From NCBI RefSeq assembly GCF_020731145.1, contig NZ_JAJFZN010000003.1:62001-126000 (forward strand): a stretch of 64,000 nt of DNA. The letters are read 5' to 3'. A program made the translations under genes and the position numbers. Origin of the DNA: Sneathiella sp. HT1-7 (GTDB lineage Bacteria; Pseudomonadota; Alphaproteobacteria; Sneathiellales; Sneathiellaceae). The notes beneath the pieces are model-generated. The model had not been told where the DNA came from. It ran no database searches and saw nothing but the letters and a program-made list of their open reading frames with translations. Positions 1 through 7,756 of this stretch are shown piece after piece; within the stretch, counting starts at the first letter, position 1; the number at the start of each line of letters is the position of its first letter.

Positions 1-2
1 GT

Positions 3-761
3 ACGACTTCAGGGGTGGCCAAGAAAAAGAAAAAAATGCTGACCGTTGAAAATGTAACCATGGGTAATATGGTCAAGAACATGTCTTTCTCAGCGTATGA
101 AGGAGAGATCGCCGTGTTAGCCGGTTTGGTTGGATCCGGCAGGACGGAAATTGCCAAAATTATTGTCGGAGCTTATAAGCGAAACCTTTTTCATGGAGGG
201 CGTATTTTTCTTGACGGCAAAGCCGTTCGATACCGCGTTCCCAAACAAGCCGTCGATGATGGTATTGTCTATATTACCGAAGACAGGAAAGTTGAAGGTT
301 TTCTGGAAACGATGTCCATTAACGACAACATTTATTTGTCCTGGCTCGCCAGCAAACTAGGCAGTTCTTTTCTGGTATCAAAAAAGCAGCGCAATACGCT
401 TGGCCCTGAAATGGTCAAGAAGATGGCCGTCCGGGCGCCATCCGGAGAAACCCGGGTCAATGAACTATCAGGGGGCAACCAGCAAAAAGTTGTTGTCGCA
501 AAATCCGTCGTGCAGAGGCCAAAACTCGTGATTTTTGACGAGCCAACCCGCGGGGTTGACGTGGGATCCATTCCTGAAATTCATCAGATCATTCGCGATC
601 TGGCGGCGGAAGGCGTTACGGTACTTGTGATTTCCTCGTATCTGCCAGAAGTGATGGCATTAGCGGATCGTGTGCTTGTAGCGCGGCAGGGACGCATCGT
701 TGAAGAATTTAACTCAACAGATGTAACAGAAGAAAAAATTATGTATGCGGCGGTGCATTAA
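3..761 (+). CDS. Sugar-type ABC transporter ATPase (RbsA/MglA family), C-terminal half, 5' partial
   Basis: This is the second nucleotide-binding domain of an RbsA/MglA-type ATPase, which energises import of a sugar or related solute from the inner face of the membrane. The visible chain has the degenerate Walker A GLVGSGRTE, the YITEDRK segment, the signature LSGGNQQK and the Walker B/D-loop VIFDEPTRGVDVG. Those last motifs are diagnostic of this family, whose members run to about 500 residues with two domains. Only about 250 residues are present. The reading frame stays open to the left edge, so the GTG at 15 is not a true start and the first domain lies outside the window. No permease or binding protein follows, so the rest of the transporter must lie upstream or be absent. 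Confidence 0.88.
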   Translation, partial: TTSGVAKKKKKMLTVENVTMGNMVKNMSFSAYEGEIAVLAGLVGSGRTEIAKIIVGAYKRNLFHGGRIFLDGKAVRYRVPKQAVDDGIVYITEDRKVEGFLETMSINDNIYLSWLASKLGSSFLVSKKQRNTLGPEMVKKMAVRAPSGETRVNELSGGNQQKVVVAKSVVQRPKLVIFDEPTRGVDVGSIPEIHQIIRDLAAEGVTVLVISSYLPEVMALADRVLVARQGRIVEEFNSTDVTEEKIMYAAVH

Positions 762-841
762 AATAGTTCTTCAATTATTATTCGTCCACAAGTCCCACTG
801 TTACTGGCTCGATGCTCTGCTTGCTGCGACGAAGCGGCGGG

Positions 842-867
842 CGAGGGGCATTGTCGTTTCCCCCTCG
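842..867 (+). terminator. GC-rich hairpin downstream of the RbsA-like gene
   Basis: Arms CGAGGGG (842-848) and CCCCTCG (861-867) pair perfectly over 7 bp around a 12-nt loop. It lies 80 bp after the ATPase gene. There is no clean T run after it, so intrinsic termination is only suggested. The rest of 762-1052 shows no convincing gene. Confidence 0.25.
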
Positions 868-1052
868 AAGGACGATGATTATTTTGTCGGATGCCGCCTC
901 CGATGAGGTGAATTCGTCATTTACTAGGGCTGGCTCGAATCTCGTGTCACCTCCTCGAAATCGACTTCCTAATCCATTTAGTGCGACATCGCGGCCCTGT
1001 CTCTAGATGCTGGTTTCTGCCCAATTCTTTGTTGCCGACATAGTTGCATATT

Positions 1053-1068
1053 ATATTGTTGACAATAT
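1053..1068. promoter_or_regulatory. Palindromic operator overlapping a -35 box, upstream of the GntR gene
   Basis: The sequence ATATTGT-TG-ACAATAT is a perfect 7-2-7 inverted repeat. A -35-like TTGACA sits at 1059-1064, inside the repeat. A weaker -10-like TATCGT follows at 1082-1087 with a 17-bp spacer. A TTGT/ACAA dyad of this kind is common for FadR-type GntR regulators, so autorepression by the next gene is likely. Confidence 0.6.
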
Positions 1069-1127
1069 TATTGGCAATGCATATCGTTTGCTTAACAGGG
1101 AAGTCAAACGAGAAAAATCGAAAATTT

Positions 1128-1826
1128 ATGACAAAAAGAAATGTCACCAAGCTGACAACTGTCGCGTCTAATCCGAAGCCCGCTGGTTCTGATACTGACA
1201 GACTCGTCGACGAGCTGCGTCGACGCATTGTGACCAATGAAATGCCGCCTGGGTCTCGCATCCGAGAGAATGAGTTGGCCGAAGAATTCAGCGTATCGCG
1301 ATCCCGGGTTCGGGATGCCTTCGGGATACTGGAAGAGCGCGGGCTTATCGAGCGAATTCCGAATAAAGGTGCCGTTGTCATGCGCCTTGAGGCGGACAGC
1401 TTTCTTGAATTGTTTGATGTTAGAGAGGTGCTGGAAGGATTAATGGTCCGGCTGGCGACACAGAATACGGAGCCAGAGTATTGGGATGACCTGATCAATC
1501 TATTTGGGGATGATCTCGGAAAGGCCGTCGAAGATAACGATTTTAACGCCTATATGGCGGCGATCGCCCAATTTCGGCAAGGTTGCATCGAAGCGGCGGG
1601 CAGCGACACATTAAGAGGGTTGCTCGACGATATCTATGATCGCGTCCTGAGTATGACGCGCCGTTTGATGCTGGTGCCCGGACGGGCGAGTGAGGGCTTC
1701 CGTCAGCATCAGGAAATCCTTCGGGCTATTCAGGCGGGCAACGCAGACAGAGCGGAAGAGTTAAAGCGAGACAATATTCGAAGCGCGCGTCAGTGGTTCC
1801 TTAAATATAACGACTTCCTCCTCTGA
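1128..1826 (+). CDS. GntR/FadR-family transcriptional regulator
   Basis: This is a DNA-binding repressor or activator of about 232 residues that probably senses an acid or CoA ester of the following pathway. It has an N-terminal winged helix (PGSRIRENELAEEFSVSRSRVRDAFGILEERGLIERIPNKG in two short stretches) and an all-helical FCD-type C-terminal domain. In FCD domains a metal site usually includes an FH pair. Here that position reads FRQ, although the later RQHQEIL histidine remains, so metal binding may be altered. The ATG at 1128 is preferred over an upstream in-frame ATG at 1044, because the upstream residues are hydrophobic and would overlap the promoter-operator. It lies 14 bp before the CoA-transferase and is likely co-transcribed. 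Confidence 0.85.
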   Translation: MTKRNVTKLTTVASNPKPAGSDTDRLVDELRRRIVTNEMPPGSRIRENELAEEFSVSRSRVRDAFGILEERGLIERIPNKGAVVMRLEADSFLELFDVREVLEGLMVRLATQNTEPEYWDDLINLFGDDLGKAVEDNDFNAYMAAIAQFRQGCIEAAGSDTLRGLLDDIYDRVLSMTRRLMLVPGRASEGFRQHQEILRAIQAGNADRAEELKRDNIRSARQWFLKYNDFLL

Positions 1827-1840
1827 CATCAGGCCAGATC

Positions 1841-3127
1841 ATGACACCCAGTAAAAACAAAAAAGATACCGGGGCAGGCCCCTTGAAAGGAGTGCGGGTC
1901 ATAGAGCTGGGATCGACAGTTGCCGGGCCTTTCTGCGCGCGCCTCATGGCCGACTTTGGCGCAGATGTCATCAAGGTCGAACAGCCGGAGGGGGACGCTG
2001 TGCGTTCCATGGGAACCCGGCGGAAGGGGCAATCACTTTATGGGGCTTCAATACTTCGAAACAAAAGGCTGGTCTCAATTAATATGAGGCAGGAACAGGG
2101 CCGCGATCTGGTTCGAAAACTCTGTATCGGAGCCGATATCGTTGTTGAGAATTTTCGCCCCGGTACGCTCGAACGTTGGGGGCTTGGCTATGAAGACCTT
2201 TCTAAGGAAAATGCGGGCCTTGTCTTGGTTCGGATCAGTGGATTCGGTCAGACAGGCCCCTATAGCAGCAGAAGCGGCTATGGTGTTGTTGGCGAAGCGG
2301 TAAGTGGCCTTCGGGAAATTACCGGTGATCCGGACAGGCCACCACCGCGGGTGGCGACATCTCTTACGGATTATATTACCGGCCTTTATGGCGCATTCGG
2401 GGCGATGATGGCGCTGGTGGAGCGAAATCGTACCGGCATTGGTCAGGTTGTTGATTCTGCGCTGTATGAGTCTGCTTTTAGTTTTATGGAACCTCATGTG
2501 CCAGCCTTTCAGCAACTGGGACAAGTTGCTCAACGCGCCGGTTCTCGCCTGCCAGGGAACACACCAAACTCGATTTATCCAACAGGCGATAATCGGTTTG
2601 TTGTGATTGCGGCTGCGTCCGATCCGGTTTTCCGGCGTCTCGCCACTGCTATAGGCAAACCAGAACTTAGTGAAAACCCGCTATTTGCAACGGCTGTAGC
2701 CCGCGCAAAAAATGAGGATGAATGTGATCTCATAATTACAGAATGGACTCGTTCAAAATCGGTTGAAGAGATAGAGAACGAATTGCTGGCCGCAAATGTC
2801 CCTGCTGCGCGCATCTATACGATGGAGGATATTTTCGTCGACCCACATTTTAGAGAACGGGATATGCTTGTTGATGTGGAAGATCCAAAGCTAGGCGATG
2901 TGACGATGGCCGGGGTCGTACCAAAACTTTCGGGCACGCCAGGAGAGATTTGGCGGGCCGGTGCACAATGCGGTGAAGATACTTATGACGTGCTGGGTGA
3001 GGAGCTGGGCCTTTCGGTGGATCAAATCAATCAGCTTGAGCGCAATTCAACCGTCAAAGGTCCAGAACAGAAATCTGCCGACGTAAAAAACAAGAACCAA
3101 AAACAGCCTGCCGGAGTAACAAAATGA
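1841..3127 (+). CDS. CaiB/BaiF family CoA-transferase
   Basis: This is a class III CoA-transferase of 428 residues. Such enzymes move CoA from a donor thioester to a carboxylic acid through an aspartyl intermediate. The opening GVRVIELGSTVAGPFCARLMADFGADVIKVEQP region (two family motifs), the VENFRPGTLERWGLGYE segment and GFGQTGPY are typical. The Lys-rich last 25 residues are an odd tail. It overlaps the next gene by ATGA, so the two are translationally coupled. Next to acyl-CoA carboxylase subunits, its likely job is to activate an imported organic acid as its CoA ester. The substrate is not readable from sequence. Confidence 0.9.
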   Translation: MTPSKNKKDTGAGPLKGVRVIELGSTVAGPFCARLMADFGADVIKVEQPEGDAVRSMGTRRKGQSLYGASILRNKRLVSINMRQEQGRDLVRKLCIGADIVVENFRPGTLERWGLGYEDLSKENAGLVLVRISGFGQTGPYSSRSGYGVVGEAVSGLREITGDPDRPPPRVATSLTDYITGLYGAFGAMMALVERNRTGIGQVVDSALYESAFSFMEPHVPAFQQLGQVAQRAGSRLPGNTPNSIYPTGDNRFVVIAAASDPVFRRLATAIGKPELSENPLFATAVARAKNEDECDLIITEWTRSKSVEEIENELLAANVPAARIYTMEDIFVDPHFRERDMLVDVEDPKLGDVTMAGVVPKLSGTPGEIWRAGAQCGEDTYDVLGEELGLSVDQINQLERNSTVKGPEQKSADVKNKNQKQPAGVTK

Positions 3128-4683
3128 GTGAGCTAGAAGAATCAGAAACCCTTGACGGTCGCCTGACGCAATTGCGTGCGTTGGAAGAGCGTGCGCGGCA
3201 GATGGGCGGTAAGGAAAAGCTCGCGCGTCGAGAGGCTGCTGGTGTTATGAATGCCAGAAGTCGTATCGATGCCTTGCTCGACCCGGGGACTTTCTCTGAA
3301 AATGGATTGCTCGGGGTTTCCACGGTATTTGATGAAGACCGGGACAAGACACCTGCGGACGGCAAGGTGGCTGGATTTGGATTGATCGAAGATCGCATGG
3401 TTGGTGTGGTTTCCAACGATTTTACGGTCAAGGGCGCATCGTCCAGCATGACCAACATGAAGAAAATCGGACATATCAAGCGTACCGCAACGGATCGGGG
3501 TTTTCCACTGATCTTCCTGGGAGAATCTTCCGGCGCCCGGATGCCCGATAATATGGGGTCGGAAGGTATGGGAACCATGCTCGGCAACGATCCACATCAA
3601 TACGCAAGGGAGCGCGAAACACCTTGGGTGTCGGCAGTTCTCGGTCAGTGTTTTGGTTCTTCCGCGTGGTATTCCTGCCTTGCCGATTTCACGGTTATGC
3701 GCAAAGGCGGCGTTCTTGCCGTCGCCAGTCCCGCTCTAGCCTCTCTAGCTATCGGACAGACGGTTGACCCTGAAGATCTGGGGGGCTGGAAACTCCATAG
3801 TGAGGAAACCGGGATGGTGGATCGCGTCGTTGAGACAGATGAGGAAGCGCTCGTCGAAATTCGCAAATTCCTTTCCTACATGCCCTCGCACAATGGCGAA
3901 ACGCCGCCAGTCGCGGATGTGCCTGCAGGCAGCGATGAGGCGGCGGCGAATATTCCGCAAATTTTGCCGGACAGCCGGAAGCGCGGCTACGACGTACGTA
4001 AAATTATCAATTGCGTTGTTGATCAGGAGAGCTTCTTTGAGTTCAAGCCACGCTTCGGACGAGCAGCGGTAACCGGGCTTGCTCGACTGGATGGCGGCGT
4101 TGTCGGTGTTGTAGCCAATAATCCGATAGCAAAGGCCGGGGCGCTGGACGTCGCTGGGTGCGAGAAGGTCACACGCTTTCTAGTGATGTGCGATAGTTTC
4201 AATATCCCGATTATCATGCTGGTCGATACACCAGGTTTCGTGATCGGTATCGAAGGCGAGAAAAAGAAAGCACCGGGTAAGATCATCAATTTCATGACCG
4301 CCCTGCAGATGTGCACAGTTCCCAAACTTTCCGTGATTATGCGTAAGAGCTATGGGCAAGCGTATCTCAATATGGGCGGTGGGCGTAATTCCGATTCCGT
4401 AGCCGCCTGGCCAACGGCGGAGGTCAGCTTCATGGACCCGAGATATGCGACAGACGTCGTGACCTGGGGGCGGAATGCCAGTGACGCAGAAAAAGAAGCC
4501 ATCCGCGAGGATATGGAGCGGAATAGCACTTATCTCGGTCTCGCGCAGATATTCGCGGCACAGAGTGTTATTGCGCCACAGGATACCCGCAGATATCTCA
4601 TTGAAGAATTGAAAATTCAGCACTTAAGACGCAGTCGTGGTATCGGCCGTCATAAATTGGCCAACTGGCCGACGACATTTTAA
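3124..4683 (+). CDS. Acyl-CoA carboxylase carboxyltransferase subunit (first paralogue)
   Basis: This carboxyltransferase of 519 residues has two crotonase-fold halves, as in PccB/MccB-type subunits. It transfers a carboxyl group from carboxybiotin to an acyl-CoA. The first half carries VKGASSSMTNMKKIGH and GESSGARMP, equivalent to the usual GGSxxxxxxKI and DSGGAR elements. The second carries LVDTPGFVIGIEGE and MRKSYGQAY, the normal oxyanion and CoA-binding region. The start ATG overlaps the CoA-transferase stop and is preceded by GGAG. Together with the separate biotin carrier, a second carboxyltransferase and a distant biotin carboxylase it appears to form one enzyme. The acyl-CoA specificity is unknown. 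Confidence 0.9.
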   Translation: MSELEESETLDGRLTQLRALEERARQMGGKEKLARREAAGVMNARSRIDALLDPGTFSENGLLGVSTVFDEDRDKTPADGKVAGFGLIEDRMVGVVSNDFTVKGASSSMTNMKKIGHIKRTATDRGFPLIFLGESSGARMPDNMGSEGMGTMLGNDPHQYARERETPWVSAVLGQCFGSSAWYSCLADFTVMRKGGVLAVASPALASLAIGQTVDPEDLGGWKLHSEETGMVDRVVETDEEALVEIRKFLSYMPSHNGETPPVADVPAGSDEAAANIPQILPDSRKRGYDVRKIINCVVDQESFFEFKPRFGRAAVTGLARLDGGVVGVVANNPIAKAGALDVAGCEKVTRFLVMCDSFNIPIIMLVDTPGFVIGIEGEKKKAPGKIINFMTALQMCTVPKLSVIMRKSYGQAYLNMGGGRNSDSVAAWPTAEVSFMDPRYATDVVTWGRNASDAEKEAIREDMERNSTYLGLAQIFAAQSVIAPQDTRRYLIEELKIQHLRRSRGIGRHKLANWPTTF

Positions 4684-4707
4684 ACGCAGCAAATTGGAGA
4701 CGCGTAA

Positions 4708-4929
4708 ATGAGCATCACGAATGTTTCATCCGAGGTAATTGGCTCGGTCTGGAAAGTGGAAATGAAGGTGGGCGATGCGGTGAAAACCGGCGACATCATT
4801 ATGATTCTGGAATCTATGAAGATGGAAATCCCGGTTGAGGCCCCGGCTGACGGTACGTTGTCTGAACTGAAAGTAAAACCGGAAGATTCCGTCGATGAGG
4901 ATCAGGTGCTATGCACAATCGAGAGCTAA
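4708..4929 (+). CDS. Biotin carrier protein (biotinyl/lipoyl domain)
   Basis: This 73-residue protein is a free-standing biotinyl domain that shuttles carboxybiotin between the carboxylase and carboxyltransferase active sites. The motif ESMKMEIPVEAP contains the expected biotinylated lysine, Lys38. It is a minimal carrier, lacking the Pro/Ala-rich linker and thumb found in AccB. RBS TTGGAG lies at a good distance. Its last 19 nucleotides overlap the start of the second carboxyltransferase, a strong sign of coupled translation and fixed stoichiometry. Confidence 0.93.
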   Translation: MSITNVSSEVIGSVWKVEMKVGDAVKTGDIIMILESMKMEIPVEAPADGTLSELKVKPEDSVDEDQVLCTIES

Positions 4930-6527
4930 ACTCAGAAAAGGCGAAAGCGGACGACGAAGAGACCGCCGGGACCCCCATTAATGAGGAGCTCCACTTTAGG
5001 CGTGTCTCCGCCCTCGAAATGGGGGGAGCGGAAGCGATTGAGCGCCAGCATGCAAATGGGCGGCTGACTGTCCGTGAACGTTTTTCCAAATTGACGGATG
5101 CAGACAGCTTTCGTGAGGTCGGCACGCTTGGCGGCTCAGGCGAATATGATGAAAACAATAAACTGGTTCGGGTAACACCGGCACCTTACGTTGCCGGAAT
5201 GGCGCGAGTAAATGGGCGTCCTGTTGCCATTGGCGGTGAGGACTTCACTGTTCGCGGCGGAACGACCTTTGGTGCTGCGCGTCGTAAGGGCGGGCAGGGC
5301 GGTTTTATTGAAGATCTTGCTCATTACTATAAAATTCCTCTGGTCAACCTGATTGACGGGGCCGGGGGAACGGTTACTTCAGCCAAGCGACGTGGCTATG
5401 TCGCGTTTCCAGGTGTACATGGATTTGAACGCTCGGTTCAGCTACTGGGTGAAGTGCCTGTCGTCTCCGCTGTGTTGGGAACTGCTGCCGGGGGACCAGC
5501 GGGACGCGCAATTCTGTCCCACTTTTCGGTCATGGTTCGGGGGACGAGCCAGATTTTCGCCGCCGGTCCGCCAGTTGTGAAAAGATCGTTGGGACGCGAC
5601 ATCGATAAGGAAGAGCTTGGCGGGGCCGCAGTCGCGGTCGACAAGGCGGGAACAATTCACAATGCCGTTGATACAGAGGAAGAGGCATTTGATCAGATCC
5701 GCCGATTCCTAAGTTATATGCCGCAGAATGTATGGGAGATGCCGCCAGTTGTTCCTTGCGACGATCCGGTAGATCGGTGTGAGACGGCACTGCGCGATAT
5801 TGTGCCGGAAAAGCGCACGCAGCCCTACAGCATGCACGATCTGATCGATCTGGTCGTTGACAAAGGATCAGTGTTCGAGATTCAGCCAACGAATGGAAAA
5901 TCAGTCATAACATCTTTGGCCCGATTGGACGGTCGTCCGGTTGGCATCGTCGCCAATAATCCGAAATTCTATTCTGGTGCCATGGATGCGGCCTCTGCCC
6001 ATAAACAGATCCGTTTTATGGAGTTGTGCGACACATTCCATATACCGCTGGTCTTTCTTGTTGATGTGCCGGGCTTCATGGTGGGCCTGAAGGCGGAGCA
6101 GGAGGCGACATTGCGTGAAGGTATGCGCGCCGTTTATGTGGCGGGTCAACTAACCGTGCCGACGCTCACTCTCGTCATTCGAAAATGCTATGGCATGGCG
6201 GGTATGGCGACCTGCAACAAGAATGATATCGACTTGAAATTAAGCTGGCCAAGCGGTGAGTGGGGATCTTTGCCGGTGGAAGGGGGCGTTGCCGCTGCAT
6301 TCCGCCGTGATATCGCAAATTCAGCCGATCCGAAGGCGCGCGAAAAAGAACTCGAAGCGGAACTCAGGGCCTATGCCTCTCCATTCCGGACAGCAGAAGC
6401 ATTTGCAGTGGAGGAAATAATCGACCCGAGCGAAACCCGCCCGATCCTTTGTGAGTATATCGCGCTTGCGGAAGGTCGGCTCAAGGCCAATCTTGGTCCA
6501 AAAAGGAAGGCGGGCGTTTCACCCTGA
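4911..6527 (+). CDS. Acyl-CoA carboxylase carboxyltransferase subunit (second paralogue)
   Basis: A second full-length carboxyltransferase of 538 residues, clearly divergent from the first. It keeps both crotonase halves: VRGGTTFGAARRKGGQGGF and LIDGAGGTV in the first, LVDVPGFMVG and IRKCYGMAG in the second. The DGAGGTV element replaces the DSGGAR consensus, so the first-half active site may bind a different group or be structural. The start codon lies inside the biotin-carrier gene with a GAGGA upstream. Later in-frame ATGs would cut into conserved sequence. Two adjacent paralogues suggest a mixed-subunit carboxyltransferase; two enzymes sharing one carrier is the alternative. Confidence 0.88.
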   Translation: MHNRELNSEKAKADDEETAGTPINEELHFRRVSALEMGGAEAIERQHANGRLTVRERFSKLTDADSFREVGTLGGSGEYDENNKLVRVTPAPYVAGMARVNGRPVAIGGEDFTVRGGTTFGAARRKGGQGGFIEDLAHYYKIPLVNLIDGAGGTVTSAKRRGYVAFPGVHGFERSVQLLGEVPVVSAVLGTAAGGPAGRAILSHFSVMVRGTSQIFAAGPPVVKRSLGRDIDKEELGGAAVAVDKAGTIHNAVDTEEEAFDQIRRFLSYMPQNVWEMPPVVPCDDPVDRCETALRDIVPEKRTQPYSMHDLIDLVVDKGSVFEIQPTNGKSVITSLARLDGRPVGIVANNPKFYSGAMDAASAHKQIRFMELCDTFHIPLVFLVDVPGFMVGLKAEQEATLREGMRAVYVAGQLTVPTLTLVIRKCYGMAGMATCNKNDIDLKLSWPSGEWGSLPVEGGVAAAFRRDIANSADPKAREKELEAELRAYASPFRTAEAFAVEEIIDPSETRPILCEYIALAEGRLKANLGPKRKAGVSP

Positions 6528-6601
6528 CGGGTGCCATATCGGTGCCGGTCCTTAAAGAATGCCGGTTCGATCTTAAAATAAAGAAGAGGGAGGTAATAAA
6601 A

Positions 6602-7582
6602 ATGAAAATTCGTAACAGTTTGGCGGCAGCTTGTGCCGTATTTATGCTTGCAGGTGGGGCAAATGCCGCCGACCGGATAGCTTTCGGTACAACGGCTCTA
6701 AAATCGGTGCATTACACCTATGCAGCGTCAGCGGCGAAAGCCATCAATGAAAAATCAGGTGACAAAGTTGATATTACCGTCATCTCGACTGGCGGTGCGG
6801 TTGATAACCTGAAACGCATTGGTCAGGGCCAGATCAACATGGGCCTCGGCACCTATGCAACAATTTATCAGGCCTATAAAGGCATTGGTAAATTCGAGGG
6901 TAACGCCATGCCAAATCTTCGGGGTCTATGGGTACATGCGCCGGCCCTGCAGGCATGGGTTGTGCGGGAGGACTCCGGTATTAAGTCAATTTCGGATTTG
7001 GCTGGTAAGGAGTTTACCCCCGGTCAACGCGGTTCTGCCACAGAGCAGCTTGCCATCCAGATGCTTGAAGCAGTTGATGTAAAACCAGAGCTTTATCGTG
7101 CCAGCTTGGCCGACGCCGTCGCGGCGGTTAAAGACAATCGGTCAAATGGCTATGTAAAAGCGGGTGGAACGGCCGTTTTGGATGGTACGACGCTAGAATT
7201 GATGGCTTTTACTCCGATCAGATTGCTCGGCTTTACGGATGAAGAAGTTGGTAAGGTGAAAGAAAAATTTCCGTTCATCAACTTTCAGAAATATAAAGAT
7301 AATGAAGTTGAAGACTTTCCAGCATTTACGTCACCCGTTCAGGTGATCGGCCAGTTTGCACTTGCGGATAGTATGACAGATGAGCAAGTCATTGCCATTC
7401 TGGAGGGGGTCGTCGATAACCCGGGACCACAGGTCGCGGCTTTTCCGTCCTTTGGGAAACTTGACGTGATGCAGGATTCTTTGAACCTTATCACCATTCC
7501 TCTGCATAGCGGCGCGGTAAAATTCTACCGTTCTCGTGGTCTTGAGGTTCCGGAACGTCTTATTCCACCAGAAATGAAATAA
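6602..7582 (+). CDS. TAXI-family TRAP transporter solute-binding protein
   Basis: This is a periplasmic receptor of 326 residues for a TRAP-type secondary transporter that imports organic acids using an ion gradient. A signal peptide ends near GGANAAD. It is followed by the TAXI-type opening IAFGTTALKSVHYTYA and STGGAVDNLKRIGQGQINMG. The start at 6602 is chosen because GGGAGGT lies just upstream and the signal peptide begins there; the in-frame ATG-like start at 6542 adds a charged leader with no RBS. It lies in the carboxylase cluster before its permease, so its ligand is probably the acid processed by that cluster. Confidence 0.9.
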   Translation: MKIRNSLAAACAVFMLAGGANAADRIAFGTTALKSVHYTYAASAAKAINEKSGDKVDITVISTGGAVDNLKRIGQGQINMGLGTYATIYQAYKGIGKFEGNAMPNLRGLWVHAPALQAWVVREDSGIKSISDLAGKEFTPGQRGSATEQLAIQMLEAVDVKPELYRASLADAVAAVKDNRSNGYVKAGGTAVLDGTTLELMAFTPIRLLGFTDEEVGKVKEKFPFINFQKYKDNEVEDFPAFTSPVQVIGQFALADSMTDEQVIAILEGVVDNPGPQVAAFPSFGKLDVMQDSLNLITIPLHSGAVKFYRSRGLEVPERLIPPEMK

Positions 7583-7601
7583 GCGTTTTTTCTTTGAGGA
7601 A

Positions 7602-7636
7602 GTATGTCCGGCGTGTGACAGGCTCGCCGGACATAC
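7602..7636 (+). promoter_or_regulatory. Strong RNA hairpin between TAXI receptor and permease
   Basis: Arms GTATGTCCGGCG (7602-7613) and CGCCGGACATAC (7625-7636) pair perfectly over 12 bp around an 11-nt loop. No T run follows. It most likely stabilises the 3' end of the receptor mRNA or causes partial termination, giving more receptor than permease. Confidence 0.7.
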
Positions 7637-7677
7637 CCGCCTCGAAGAATGTCGTTCTAACGGGAGACAGATGCATC

Positions 7678-7708
7678 GCTTACCCTAAATTATTTGCTTT
7701 GGGTAAGC
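7678..7708 (+). promoter_or_regulatory. Second hairpin before the TRAP permease
   Basis: Arms GCTTACCC (7678-7685) and GGGTAAGC (7701-7708) form a perfect 8-bp stem with a 15-nt loop. It follows the stronger hairpin by about 40 nt and ends 48 nt before the preferred permease start. It argues against the TTG at 7694, which would lie in the loop. Confidence 0.45.
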
Positions 7709-7756
7709 AGTGATCACCCAAAATTCAGCTCAAAATTTCGGCAGGGATCAAAGGAT

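Noticed and set aside
947-1498. Minus-strand ORF opposite the GntR gene and its promoter
   Set aside because: Ser/Arg-rich shadow of the regulator frame with no known motifs.
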